This document shows positions 11,344 through 19,482 of a stretch of DNA of 64,000 nt, piece after piece. The notes beneath the pieces are model-generated. The model saw only the letters and a list, made by a program, of their open reading frames with translations, ran no database searches and had not been told where the DNA came from. Each line of letters begins with the position of its first letter. The first letter of the stretch is position 1. The DNA comes from a virus: positions 1 through 64,000 of IMG/VR virus record IMGVR_UViG_3300005613_000015. One strand, written 5' to 3'. A program made the translations under genes and the position numbers.

Positions 11344-12015
11344 AATTTTTTGCCACGTTGGAATTGCATCGAAAAATTCTTTCGGGTAGCGCCCTGGGGA
11401 TTCATGCCGAATTGGTAACGCGATGGTGCGGTTTTTAAACTTCTTAATGTGGGCTTGTACTGTATAAAAGAAATCGTACCAATCCCAATTGCATCCAGGT
11501 TCAAGTGCTTTTGGTTTTGCAATCTTAATTGAGTTTAGAACTTTTCCCGTAGTTGCAAGGAATAATCCGTCGAGTGCAATTACTGGTCCTACATGTCCGA
11601 AATGACTGTAAAACATGTTGTGGGCTGAATCCCCATGATAGCAGCCTCCATGTCCGCTTTGATTGTTCACCGCACATTGAAACCAACCAATATGCTTGTC
11701 GATGATTGAAGACCCTGCAACTCCAAGGAATCCAGTTTCGGGGTCAGCGAGGTGTTTACCGATAAGCATATTGAAATCTTCTTTCTGTAGAAGAATCTCA
11801 ATATCATCATGGCATAGAATTACTGCGTCTTCGTCTTGAACATCAAACTCTTTAACTCCTTTTCTGTGAGCAGCCCAAATTGAACTCTCATTTTCCATGA
11901 ACTTTACCTGCCAACCAGCCTCGGTAAAATACTTTTCAAGTCGTGCTACAGTCAGCTTGGAATCGCGTCTATCTTTCTCGGTCGTGCGAGTTGCGATAAT
12001 TACGTAGTAGTTCAT
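11311..12015 (-). CDS. glycosyltransferase-like protein (GT-A fold type, 234 aa)
   Basis: Looks like the small glycosyltransferase family that includes StrF-like proteins: N-terminal MNYYVIIATRTTEK, VILCHDDIEIL with Asp70-Asp71 in the place of the metal/nucleotide-binding acidic motif, FLGVAGSSIID, VIALDGLFLATTG, a DWYDFFYT acceptor-side motif and IRHESPG near the end. No signal peptide or membrane span, so it is cytoplasmic. Together with the mutase and DUF3431 genes it forms a sugar-modification set. The start codon overlaps the terminase start on the other strand (CATG). Confidence 0.75.
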   Translation of the reverse strand: MNYYVIIATRTTEKDRRDSKLTVARLEKYFTEAGWQVKFMENESSIWAAHRKGVKEFDVQDEDAVILCHDDIEILLQKEDFNMLIGKHLADPETGFLGVAGSSIIDKHIGWFQCAVNNQSGHGGCYHGDSAHNMFYSHFGHVGPVIALDGLFLATTGKVLNSIKIAKPKALEPGCNWDWYDFFYTVQAHIKKFKNRTIALPIRHESPGRYPKEFFDAIPTWQKILSKHLPLVVR

Positions 12016-13501
12016 GCTATATAATAGCGTGGACAGACAAGAAATTTTATCAGAGTTGGATAAATGTTCTAAAGACCCAGCTCATTTTATCAAAACTTAC
12101 GTAAAGGTAATTCATCCTGTAAAGGGAGTTATGCCGTTCGATTTGTTTCCTTTTCAGGAACGAATGATTGGCGAGATTCACGGTAACAGATTTACCCTTG
12201 TAAAAAAATTCCGACAGGCGGGAATTACAACTCTTGCAGCAGCGTATTCATTGTGGACTGTTATTTTCAACGACCATAAGAACGTCATGGTAGTATCTAT
12301 TGGCGACCGCGAATCAAGAGCCTTTCTAGCGCGTGTAGTAGCCATGTACGAGGACTTACCTGCATGGATGAAGCCCAAGGTCTTGGAACAGAACAAGCAC
12401 GTTCTGAGGCTTTCTACGGGCTCTCAGGTGAAGTCTCAGCCCGCAGGTGCTGGTCGTGGTGAATCGGTATCTCTGCTTATTGTAGATGAGGCTGCTTTCG
12501 TAGAGAAGATGCGTGAGTTCTGGATGGCAATCTACCCTACGATTTCGACTGGTGGTGCTGCGTGTATCATCTCCACAGTGAATGGTATGAGTAATCTGTA
12601 CTACGAGCTGTATCAAGGCGCGTTAAAAGGAGAAAATAAATTCCATATCGTAGATATTGAATGGCAAGAACATCCGTGGTATACTCCTGAGTGGTATGAA
12701 GAAACTCGTCCGAACATGAGCGACAAAGCGTGGCTTCAGGAATACGAATGTGAGTTCCTTGGAACGGGAGATACTTTCATTGACCGAAACACGCTTGGAA
12801 TTATGCGAGAAACAACTTCCGACGATTGGGATTCCAGATACACTCACAGAATGCGTGTGTGGGAGGAGCCTATGCCGTATTACAATTATCTAATTGCGGT
12901 TGATGCTTCGTACGGTCGTGAGCGAGACCATTCTGCATTCCATATTATAAATCTATATAATGGTCAACAGGTAGCAGAGTTTTACTCAAACGTAACTCCT
13001 TTAAGTAAGTTTGCTGAGATTATATGTAAAGAAGGCTATGCGTACAACACCGCTTATGTACAAGTTGAGCGTAATGGTTTGGGTCTGGCATTGATTGAGC
13101 AGTTATGGGAAACTCTAGAATACGATAACTTAGTAATGGACGAGAAAGGCGAGTTTGGTCTTATGCTCACCACAAAGACTCGGGAAGTCGTGTTGGCAGA
13201 TTTAGAGGATTGTCTGCGTAAAGGACGAATCAAAATTAATTCTGAGCGAACTGTAAATGAATTACTAACTTTTGTTATTGACGAAAAAACTGGTAAAGTT
13301 CAAGCAGACGAAGGCTATAATGATGATTTAGTAATGAGTCTTGCTCTTGCTGCTCATACTATGGATGATTTGTATAGAGGAAGTCCTGAACCTCTATCCT
13401 CTGAGGATATCAATAACAATTCAGCACCAATGCCTGTTATTAGTACTAAATACTCACAGGACGAAGATATTAGAGATTACCACAAATGGCTGAACAAATA
13501 A
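12014..13501 (+). CDS. terL: large terminase subunit, gp17-like (495 aa)
   Basis: Packaging motor and headful nuclease. ATPase part: deviant Walker A KKFRQAGITT (64-73; the usual P-loop Lys before Thr is Ile, and Lys64/65 may serve instead), Walker B LLIVDEA (Asp158, Glu159) and coupling motif STVNG (187-191). Nuclease part: IAVDASYG with Asp297, QVERNG with Glu352, and YNDDLV with Asp437/438. Shorter than T4 gp17 (610 aa). The start at 12014 overlaps the divergent gene and has no Shine-Dalgarno; an in-frame GTG at 12029 is possible. The end overlaps the portal start by 16 bases. Confidence 0.95.
   Translation: MLYNSVDRQEILSELDKCSKDPAHFIKTYVKVIHPVKGVMPFDLFPFQERMIGEIHGNRFTLVKKFRQAGITTLAAAYSLWTVIFNDHKNVMVVSIGDRESRAFLARVVAMYEDLPAWMKPKVLEQNKHVLRLSTGSQVKSQPAGAGRGESVSLLIVDEAAFVEKMREFWMAIYPTISTGGAACIISTVNGMSNLYYELYQGALKGENKFHIVDIEWQEHPWYTPEWYEETRPNMSDKAWLQEYECEFLGTGDTFIDRNTLGIMRETTSDDWDSRYTHRMRVWEEPMPYYNYLIAVDASYGRERDHSAFHIINLYNGQQVAEFYSNVTPLSKFAEIICKEGYAYNTAYVQVERNGLGLALIEQLWETLEYDNLVMDEKGEFGLMLTTKTREVVLADLEDCLRKGRIKINSERTVNELLTFVIDEKTGKVQADEGYNDDLVMSLALAAHTMDDLYRGSPEPLSSEDINNNSAPMPVISTKYSQDEDIRDYHKWLNK
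12018..12026. promoter_or_regulatory. AT-box at overlapping divergent starts
   Basis: TATATAATA directly at the terminase/glycosyltransferase divergent start (12014/12015). Same 9-mer as at 10822 and 22405. Minus-strand reading gives TATTAT five bases before the glycosyltransferase ATG. Confidence 0.5.
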
Positions 13502-15117
13502 ATGAAGATATGGGCTCGACAGAGTTCCCGTCCACAAATACCTACGGAGATGATACCCCTGGTTATCGCGGTAGATTCTCTGCGTTTTTCCAAAAGTTTT
13601 TTGGAGAAAAACGCAGAGGTCGTCCGTTACAACAACAACCATTAGCGGGAGATGCGAAGTCGGCTGCAATAGAAACACCGGAAGATTATTCAGGGGGGTA
13701 TGGTAAATCTCAAGGTGCTCATGCTATGCCTCGCGTTGAAAGCGAGCGAAGACGGCGCTATGCTGATTATGAGCGAATGGACCAGGAATCCGAGGTCGGC
13801 GCTGCATTGGATATTTATGCTGATGACGCTACTCAGGAAAATACCCGCGAAGAACTCTTTGAACTGAACACCGACAACAGCCTGGTGAAAGACGAAGTAA
13901 ATCGTTTCATCAAGCAATCGCGATTGGACAAGTGCATTTGGGATATTGTTCGAAATGTTGCAAAGTACGGGGATTGTTTTGTTGAAAATGTTGTAGACCT
14001 TAATAACATTGGAAAAGGAATTCAACGCCTTAAGGTACTTAATCCAAACTTTATTTACCGCGTTGAAGATAAGTATGGATACCTGAAAGAGTTCTTACAA
14101 GAGATTCCAGACAAGAGAGCTTCGGGCACAGACTACTCTCAGTCCTTCCTTCCTGATAAAAAGAAGAAGAACATTATAAAACTCAACAAGGACCAAATTG
14201 TCCACTTCCGTAGAATGACCTCGGATGCAAATTTCTACCCCTACGGAAAAGGTGTTCTTGCTTATGGTGTTCGTGTTTTCAAATCATTGATGCTAATGGA
14301 AGATGCGATGCTTGTGTACCGCATCCAACGCGCTCCTGAAAGACGCGCTTTCTATCTGGAAACAGGAAACCTTCCACAATCAAAGGTAGAAGCCTTCGTT
14401 GAACGAATCAAAGCTAAATTTAAGAAGCAGCCTATGTGGAATCCAGGGTCGAATACAATCGACCATCAGTACAACCCCCTTGCCGTAGATGAGGATTTCT
14501 TCATTCCTATTCGAAACGGTCAAGGTACAAGAGTTGAAGTTCTTCCTGGTGCTCAAAACCTTGGCGAGACTGAGGATGTTAAGTATTTCCGTGATAAGCT
14601 TCTTGCCGCTCTAAAAGTTCCGAAAGACTTTATTGTTGAAAAAGATAAGTCTCCCGAGAGAAAGGCTAATCTATCTCAACTAGACGTTAAGTTTGCAAAA
14701 GCTGTTCAGCGCTTGCAGCGCGATGTCGAGGCTGGACTAAATGTACTTCTACGTCGGCACCTTACCTTAGTTGGTCTTCCAAAAAGCTTGATTGATTCGG
14801 TTGACATAAAACTCACTTCACCGTCCGATATGTTTATGAAGCGGCGTTTGGAAGTGGATGAGCAGAAAGTTCGAATCGTACAAGCCGTAAAAGGTTTAAT
14901 GCTTTTCGATGATGAGTACCTCTACAAGGAGTACTTCTCAATGACTGATGCCGAGATTGACGATATGAAGTCGCGGGTCGAGAAGCAAAAAGAAAAGGAT
15001 GGCCAGGCGGGCGGAATGCCGGGAATGCCAGGAATGCCAGCGCCTCCAGGAGCGCCTGGAGAACCCCCTCCAGAGGGTGAAGGTCCACCAGAGGGCGAAG
15101 GTCCTCCTCCAGAATAA
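13486..15117 (+). CDS. 20: portal protein, gp20-like (543 aa)
   Basis: Dodecameric head vertex ring through which DNA is packaged. Typical T4-type portal features: SERRRRYADYERMDQESEVGAALDIYADDA (about 85-114), the phrase GDCFVENVVD (165-174), KIVHFRR-type DQIVHFRRM (about 238-246), and NPGSNTIDHQYNPL. The length is close to T4 gp20 (524 aa). The C-terminal tail is Pro/Gly/Met/Glu-rich (GMPGMPGMP then PPPEGEGPP), a flexible low-complexity extension not present in T4. Overlaps the terminase stop by 16 bases, so coupled. Confidence 0.93.
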   Translation: MAEQINEDMGSTEFPSTNTYGDDTPGYRGRFSAFFQKFFGEKRRGRPLQQQPLAGDAKSAAIETPEDYSGGYGKSQGAHAMPRVESERRRRYADYERMDQESEVGAALDIYADDATQENTREELFELNTDNSLVKDEVNRFIKQSRLDKCIWDIVRNVAKYGDCFVENVVDLNNIGKGIQRLKVLNPNFIYRVEDKYGYLKEFLQEIPDKRASGTDYSQSFLPDKKKKNIIKLNKDQIVHFRRMTSDANFYPYGKGVLAYGVRVFKSLMLMEDAMLVYRIQRAPERRAFYLETGNLPQSKVEAFVERIKAKFKKQPMWNPGSNTIDHQYNPLAVDEDFFIPIRNGQGTRVEVLPGAQNLGETEDVKYFRDKLLAALKVPKDFIVEKDKSPERKANLSQLDVKFAKAVQRLQRDVEAGLNVLLRRHLTLVGLPKSLIDSVDIKLTSPSDMFMKRRLEVDEQKVRIVQAVKGLMLFDDEYLYKEYFSMTDAEIDDMKSRVEKQKEKDGQAGGMPGMPGMPAPPGAPGEPPPEGEGPPEGEGPPPE

Positions 15118-15153
15118 CCGAAATAATTTTTTAATTTTTTAAAAACTGCCAAA

Positions 15154-15178
15154 TAGGTATCCTACATAAAGATACCTA
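15154..15178 (+). terminator. hairpin after the portal gene
   Basis: TAGGTATC (15154-15161) pairs perfectly with GATACCTA (15171-15178) around nine bases, followed by GGCTTATTATATATT. It may end portal transcripts or act as a processing site. TATTAT in the tail lies five bases before the next ATG, so promoter and hairpin are adjacent. Confidence 0.5.
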
Positions 15179-15193
15179 GGCTTATTATATATT

Positions 15194-16813
15194 ATGATTA
15201 CATCTACATTTTTTGGTCGTGACCAGTCCATTGCAAAAGTAAACCTATCCATGAACTATCTTAGTCGAATTGTTCGTGAGAATATGGTTCTTTTTGATTT
15301 CGATGCGAAGAACGATAAAGCATCTTTTCTTACAGAGAGCAATCTTATTGTAGACTGCACGATTATAGAGACCGCAGTCGGTGTCTGCTTACAGAATATT
15401 CAGGTAAACGAGGCAAATAACCTGTACTCGAATCAAAGTGTAGATACTAGAGTAAATGAGTCCATTCATTCATTTATTGGAAGTCTTCGTGATGATGAGT
15501 ATTCGGACGCAGAAAATAATTTTTCTACTATTCTTAAATCATTTCAAAGCCGTAGTCGAATTAGTGAGGTTCGTGCTAAACTAGAAAGACGCGCCTTATC
15601 ATTTACCGATAACCAGAATATTTTAGAGACGGCTGAGTATACAAAGCTTGGCGAGATTCGTGAGAAAGCAGTAGAGTATCTTAAAGAAAATAAAGATACT
15701 CTTCTTTCTTTTGAAGAGATTTCAAACTCACTAAAGCTTGCCAACGCTCTTGGTAAGGCATTTAATGTTCCTCGTAAAACTTGGGAAGAAGTTGTTTCTG
15801 AAGGCGAACTTAAAGTTCCTTTTGATACCCAAAAAACAGTATTCGAAATGGTTTGCTCTCAAGAGTTAATTCGTTCCGAGCTTAGCGAATCAAAAGAAAA
15901 CTTCTCTCGGTCTTGGATAAAGAACGAAAAGATTGCTGCTCTTGCTTCGTGCATTTACAATGACGATGATACTGTTTTAGAGGCTCTTCGGTCGGCTATC
16001 ACGGCTGTACCCTATCTAGCTCTCGCTTCTAAGTCCGACATTAAAACAGTTTTCGCCTCGATTTACGAAGCCTCAGATGTTGCCAATATTTCTCAGAAAG
16101 ATATTCGTGAGTATGTTGCCCGTATCTTTGAATTTAAGAAGCCTATTAAACAAGAGATTCTTGGCGAGTTAAACGAGTCGTACGGTATTAACGTTCAGAA
16201 TATGAAGTTTGTTCCGACCTTCTCAAATCTTGCCAAAGCACAGTCTGTTCTCTTCGAGGCATTGGCATCGACTTGTGAAAAAGAAAGCGTTGTTCGTGAT
16301 GTGTTTGAGGCTTTCTCCAAGTGTCTGCGAAAGAAAGGCGGCATTCAAGCACTAGATGTTAATGATTTCATCTTCGGTCTCTTTGATGATGCGGAAGTAA
16401 TGTCGGAAGGTGTTCTTTTCCGCGAAATAGACTTAGATAGTCTGGTCGAGTCGCTCTTTGAAGCAAAGGAAATGCCAAAGAAAGATATGAAGAAAGAGGA
16501 AGAGCCGATGGAAGACGAGGAGCCTGAGATGGAGAAAGGGGGTAAAAAAGCCTCGAAGCCTATGGGCAAGAAGAAAAAGAAGGTTGAGAAAGGTGAGGAG
16601 GATATGAATGCCCGCGCCGACGAGAGTGCCGAAGAAGAGGAAGACCTTGATAGCCCTGAAGGAGGGCTTGGTTTAGGTGCCGACGAAATGACTGACCTTA
16701 TGCAAGAGCTTGAGACCCTTTTCAAGGATATTGATTGGGATGCCCTTGCCGAAGAAGAGGAAGAGGAAGGTGAAGAGGAGTTCGAAACTGCCCCTCAACC
16801 TGAGCAGGCTTAG
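15194..16813 (+). CDS. unknown head-region protein with acidic tail (539 aa)
   Basis: Residues 1-430 are mainly helical with regularly spaced hydrophobics (for example SIHSFIGSLRDDEYS, RSRISEVRAKLERRAL). From about 430 the chain turns into Lys/Glu/Met-rich low complexity (KKDMKKEEEP, GKKKKKVEKGEED) and ends with a very acidic helix (WDALAEEEEEE). Such acidic, charged tails are typical of prohead core or scaffold proteins in T4-like phages, and the gene follows portal; that role is inferred. No Shine-Dalgarno; TATTAT is five bases before the ATG. Confidence 0.55.
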   Translation: MITSTFFGRDQSIAKVNLSMNYLSRIVRENMVLFDFDAKNDKASFLTESNLIVDCTIIETAVGVCLQNIQVNEANNLYSNQSVDTRVNESIHSFIGSLRDDEYSDAENNFSTILKSFQSRSRISEVRAKLERRALSFTDNQNILETAEYTKLGEIREKAVEYLKENKDTLLSFEEISNSLKLANALGKAFNVPRKTWEEVVSEGELKVPFDTQKTVFEMVCSQELIRSELSESKENFSRSWIKNEKIAALASCIYNDDDTVLEALRSAITAVPYLALASKSDIKTVFASIYEASDVANISQKDIREYVARIFEFKKPIKQEILGELNESYGINVQNMKFVPTFSNLAKAQSVLFEALASTCEKESVVRDVFEAFSKCLRKKGGIQALDVNDFIFGLFDDAEVMSEGVLFREIDLDSLVESLFEAKEMPKKDMKKEEEPMEDEEPEMEKGGKKASKPMGKKKKKVEKGEEDMNARADESAEEEEDLDSPEGGLGLGADEMTDLMQELETLFKDIDWDALAEEEEEEGEEEFETAPQPEQA

Positions 16814-17040
16814 TCCTCCATGTAACCCTGCTTTAGCCAAGTAATGTTGTAAAATACAAACCTACCATAAATTGTAAATAGAAGACTAATAATCTGATAT
16901 AAATCTTTAATCGACTCTTCTGAGATATTGGAAGAGTCGATTATTTTTTGAATTCTGTCTCGTACAAATCTAAGGTCTTCAGCATCTTCGGGTCTAAGTT
17001 TACTTAATGCCTTTATATATTCTTCTTTATTCTTAATCAT
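16810..17040 (-). CDS. unknown small helical protein (76 aa)
   Basis: Charged, helical protein starting MIKNKEEYIKALSKLRPEDAE, with a hydrophobic C-terminal part (YQIISLLFTIYGRFVFYNITW) that may touch a membrane. Its ATG overlaps the stop of the UvsW-type helicase (ATGA, 17037-17040), so they form a coupled minus-strand pair. It overlaps the convergent plus gene by four bases. In T4, uvsW is followed by a small gene (uvsW.1) in the same way; homology was not shown. Confidence 0.55.
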   Translation of the reverse strand: MIKNKEEYIKALSKLRPEDAEDLRFVRDRIQKIIDSSNISEESIKDLYQIISLLFTIYGRFVFYNITWLKQGYMED

Positions 17041-18371
17041 TGTATTGTAATCTTTAAGGATTTATAGGCTCTGCGTCTCGCCGCAGCATGTTCTTTTAGG
17101 TACGGTACTTGGTCCGCGAAATCGTATATATATACTTTGCTTTTGCTTTCGTGAATACGCAGCGCTCTTCCAAGTGCTTGGAGCGTAGCAATCTCAGACT
17201 TAAGGCCGCGTGCATTGATAAGATGCGTAATCTCTGGGATGTCTACACCAGTCTGTAGAATCTTAGTGCCAATCAATACTGAGCGTTGCTCATTCTTAAA
17301 GGCTTTAATCACTCCTTTTCGGTGTGTTAAATCATCTTTCCCTTCTAAAGTGTATGCTTCTGGAATCATCGCTTTTAGAATTTCCAGATGCTTCAGATTC
17401 TTCACTAGAATCAATATTCTACCAGTCTCGATACTATCGCATACTTTTTTGATTTTCCCATTTCTAATGTCGCTATGAACGACGTGTTTCTCATATATGT
17501 CGCTATAACTGGAATCTAGTAACGAATGGTCTCTGTACTCTGGAAGTTCGAGGAAGGTTACTGTAGGCGGTGTGAGAAACCCGTCATCAACTAACTGAGC
17601 GACATCAACCTCCGAGATAATATCCCCCAGATACGCTACTAAATTTAGCTTTGCCATACGGTCTTTCGGCATCGTAGCAGACATTCCAAAGCGGTATACG
17701 GCGTTCGGAAATGACTTCACAACCTTTGTAGAGAGTTTTCCTTTGGAGAATTCATGAACCTCATCAAAGATGATAAACTCAGACTGGTCGAGATGAGTGT
17801 CTAATACCTTGTGAATCGACTGTACTGTACAGAGAGTGATAGGCTTTAACTCTACCCCATCACCGAAAGCAACTCCTACATCAAACCCTAAATTAGTAAG
17901 AAAATCGTAAGTTTGCAGTAGCAGCGTTTTCTGCGTAAAGAATATTAAACCTGTTTTATTTTCTAACGCTTTCAGTATCCCTGCCAAAATGACAGTCTTG
18001 CCCGCGCCCGTAGGAGCTTTAATAAGCGCCATTCGCTTTTTTAGCGCAAGATTAATCAGCGATTCTTGATAGTCACGATACTGAATTTTCTCTATATCTA
18101 TATCATGCCTATCTACTACTGCATCTCGGTGGTCCTCAAGTTCGTAAGAAATCTCTGCTAATTCAAGGTCTTTAAGGATGAATGGAAGTAGTCCTGTCCC
18201 GAAACTGCCTTTCTCTGTAATAAAGTATTTTGCACCATCCCAACCACGACGATAAGCTTTACTATATCTCGCGCCAGGAATCTTTGCACTATACTTCTTT
18301 CGTAGAATACTTAGAAGTTCTTTATTGTGGGTTTGTAATAAAGAATTTACATTTTTTACGATAATCTTCAA
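17037..18371 (-). CDS. uvsW: UvsW-type DNA/RNA helicase (444 aa)
   Basis: Superfamily 2 helicase used in T4 for recombination-dependent replication, branch migration and removing R-loops. Seen: N-terminal small domain, Q-type YRDYQESLI (98-106), Walker A APTGAGKT (119-126), DEVH box (203-206), SAT (231-233), and motif VI QALGRALRIHE. Shorter than T4 UvsW (587 aa). It starts with TTG at 18371; the next in-frame Met is residue 114, after the Q motif, so TTG is needed. TATAGT lies six bases upstream, so this mRNA too may be leaderless. Confidence 0.88.
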   Translation of the reverse strand: MKIIVKNVNSLLQTHNKELLSILRKKYSAKIPGARYSKAYRRGWDGAKYFITEKGSFGTGLLPFILKDLELAEISYELEDHRDAVVDRHDIDIEKIQYRDYQESLINLALKKRMALIKAPTGAGKTVILAGILKALENKTGLIFFTQKTLLLQTYDFLTNLGFDVGVAFGDGVELKPITLCTVQSIHKVLDTHLDQSEFIIFDEVHEFSKGKLSTKVVKSFPNAVYRFGMSATMPKDRMAKLNLVAYLGDIISEVDVAQLVDDGFLTPPTVTFLELPEYRDHSLLDSSYSDIYEKHVVHSDIRNGKIKKVCDSIETGRILILVKNLKHLEILKAMIPEAYTLEGKDDLTHRKGVIKAFKNEQRSVLIGTKILQTGVDIPEITHLINARGLKSEIATLQALGRALRIHESKSKVYIYDFADQVPYLKEHAAARRRAYKSLKITIQ

Positions 18372-18376
18372 ACCGT

Positions 18377-18386
18377 AACTATAATA
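18377..18386. promoter_or_regulatory. two-way promoter between helicase and hub-assembly gene
   Basis: ACTATAATAG in the 38-base gap between divergent starts. Minus reading: TATAGT six bases before the TTG of the helicase. Plus reading: TATAATAG followed by CTAAAATATT, near the T4 late core, before the ATG at 18410. Confidence 0.5.
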
Positions 18387-18409
18387 GTCTAAAATATTAA
18401 ATTTTTATC

Positions 18410-19285
18410 ATGAGTAACGAATCTATTGTTGACCTTGTACAAAAACACCAAGCCCAGATGGGAGCTTCTGCACCTGCACCTACACCGACCGAAGGTTTAG
18501 AAAAGGTTGATAGTGCAGCCGTTCAGCACAAATCTGCTATGATGGCTGGGAATATGCCGGAAGATAGAATGTCTTCTGATGCGTTAGATAGGCTACTAGC
18601 TAACGTCAAGACAAAAATGGCCTGGATAACTGTTGAACTGCCATCTCAAGGTCTTCTTTATCAAAATGGGGAGCGGGTCGCAGAAATTCGCCCATTCACT
18701 TTTGATGATGAGCGAATTCTAAAGTCTGCGCGCTCAGTATCGAAACCAAACGAAACAGTCGAGAGACTTCTACGTAACTGTGTCCGTGGTGTAGAGGTTT
18801 CTGACCTTACTCCATATGACCGTTTATATCTTCTCTTCAGAATTCGTGGTATTTCTTACGGAGATGATTATCCCATTCAACACGATTGTAGTAACTGTGC
18901 AAGAACAAGCAAGCTAACTCTACAAATCTCTACCCTACAAACAACACCGCTTACTGAAGACCATATGCGGTTTATGCTTCCTGACTCGCAGCAAGAAGCA
19001 GTTATCAAGCTGCCTAGGGCTCAAGATGAGCACCTTTATAGCAGCGCCGAACGCCTCATGGAGAACCTGTACCAGTTTGTCTACAGCGTTGGTGGCATTA
19101 CTGACAAGACCATTCTAGAGGCGTTTATCCAAAAAACAACTGTTCGTGATATTGATACGTTGCGTAGAAAAATCTTTACTCCTGATTATGGAATGGAGGA
19201 CCATTTCTTCTACACCTGTAATGAGTGTGGTTATAAGAACCGAGTGAACATTGGTCTCAACGAAGATTTTTTTACCGCGAGCTAA
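18410..19285 (+). CDS. baseplate hub assembly protein, gp26-like (291 aa)
   Basis: Middle and C-terminal part match the T4-type hub-assembly/gp26-like family: WITVELPSQGLLY (72-84), EIRPFTFDDE, a zinc-type knuckle from CSNC (about 163-166) and CNECGY (about 274-279), and NIGLNEDFF at the end. In T4 such proteins help build the hub and are not all kept in the particle. The N-terminal 65 residues (Met/Ala/Pro-rich) look disordered. The gene ends at a T7 run, and the -1 frame continues 63 codons without an ATG, so a longer -1 frameshift product (351 aa) is likely. Confidence 0.7.
   Translation: MSNESIVDLVQKHQAQMGASAPAPTPTEGLEKVDSAAVQHKSAMMAGNMPEDRMSSDALDRLLANVKTKMAWITVELPSQGLLYQNGERVAEIRPFTFDDERILKSARSVSKPNETVERLLRNCVRGVEVSDLTPYDRLYLLFRIRGISYGDDYPIQHDCSNCARTSKLTLQISTLQTTPLTEDHMRFMLPDSQQEAVIKLPRAQDEHLYSSAERLMENLYQFVYSVGGITDKTILEAFIQKTTVRDIDTLRRKIFTPDYGMEDHFFYTCNECGYKNRVNIGLNEDFFTAS
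19267..19273 (+). other. candidate -1 ribosomal frameshift site
   Basis: T TTT TTT in the reading frame of the hub-assembly gene (GAT TTT TTT ACC), a perfect X XXY YYZ slippery heptamer, four codons before the stop. Slipping one base back gives TAC CGC GAG and an open frame to 19464. Confidence 0.65.
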
Positions 19286-19464
19286 CTAGTTTTTGGAGAG
19301 AAGATGACTTGGAATCTCAAGCATATCTTCTAGTTAAGCACGCAAATATCAGTCTCTCCGATGTAGGTGATTTAACATTCATCGAAAGGCAAACCTATAT
19401 ACAATTACTTAAGGATGAATGGGAGCGTGAGCGTCAAGAATTTGAGAAGCTCCGTAAGAGATAA
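19273..19464 (+). CDS. frameshift extension of the hub-assembly protein (63 codons)
   Basis: Open in the -1 frame from the slippery site to TAA at 19462-19464. It has no ATG or GTG start; a TTG near 19309 is the only candidate. The product starts YRELTSFWREDDLESQ and continues with helical, charged sequence (LLKDEWERERQEFEK). That resembles the C-terminal parts of tail-assembly chaperones made by frameshift in many tailed phages, and the gp51-like genes next to 26 in T4. Without it there would be a 197-base gap in an otherwise packed region. Independent translation cannot be excluded. Confidence 0.6.
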   Translation, partial: YRELTSFWREDDLESQAYLLVKHANISLSDVGDLTFIERQTYIQLLKDEWERERQEFEKLRKR

Positions 19465-19467
19465 ATC

Positions 19468-19474
19468 CTAAATA
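19468..19474 (+). promoter_or_regulatory. candidate T4-type late promoter
   Basis: CTAAATA eight bases before the ATG at 19483, with no Shine-Dalgarno between, so the late transcript would have almost no leader. Confidence 0.5.
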
Positions 19475-19482
19475 ATATTATC

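Noticed and set aside
17037-18371. Helicase start at residue 114 Met instead of TTG
   Set aside because: It would remove the Q motif and the N-terminal domain that belong to the UvsW type.
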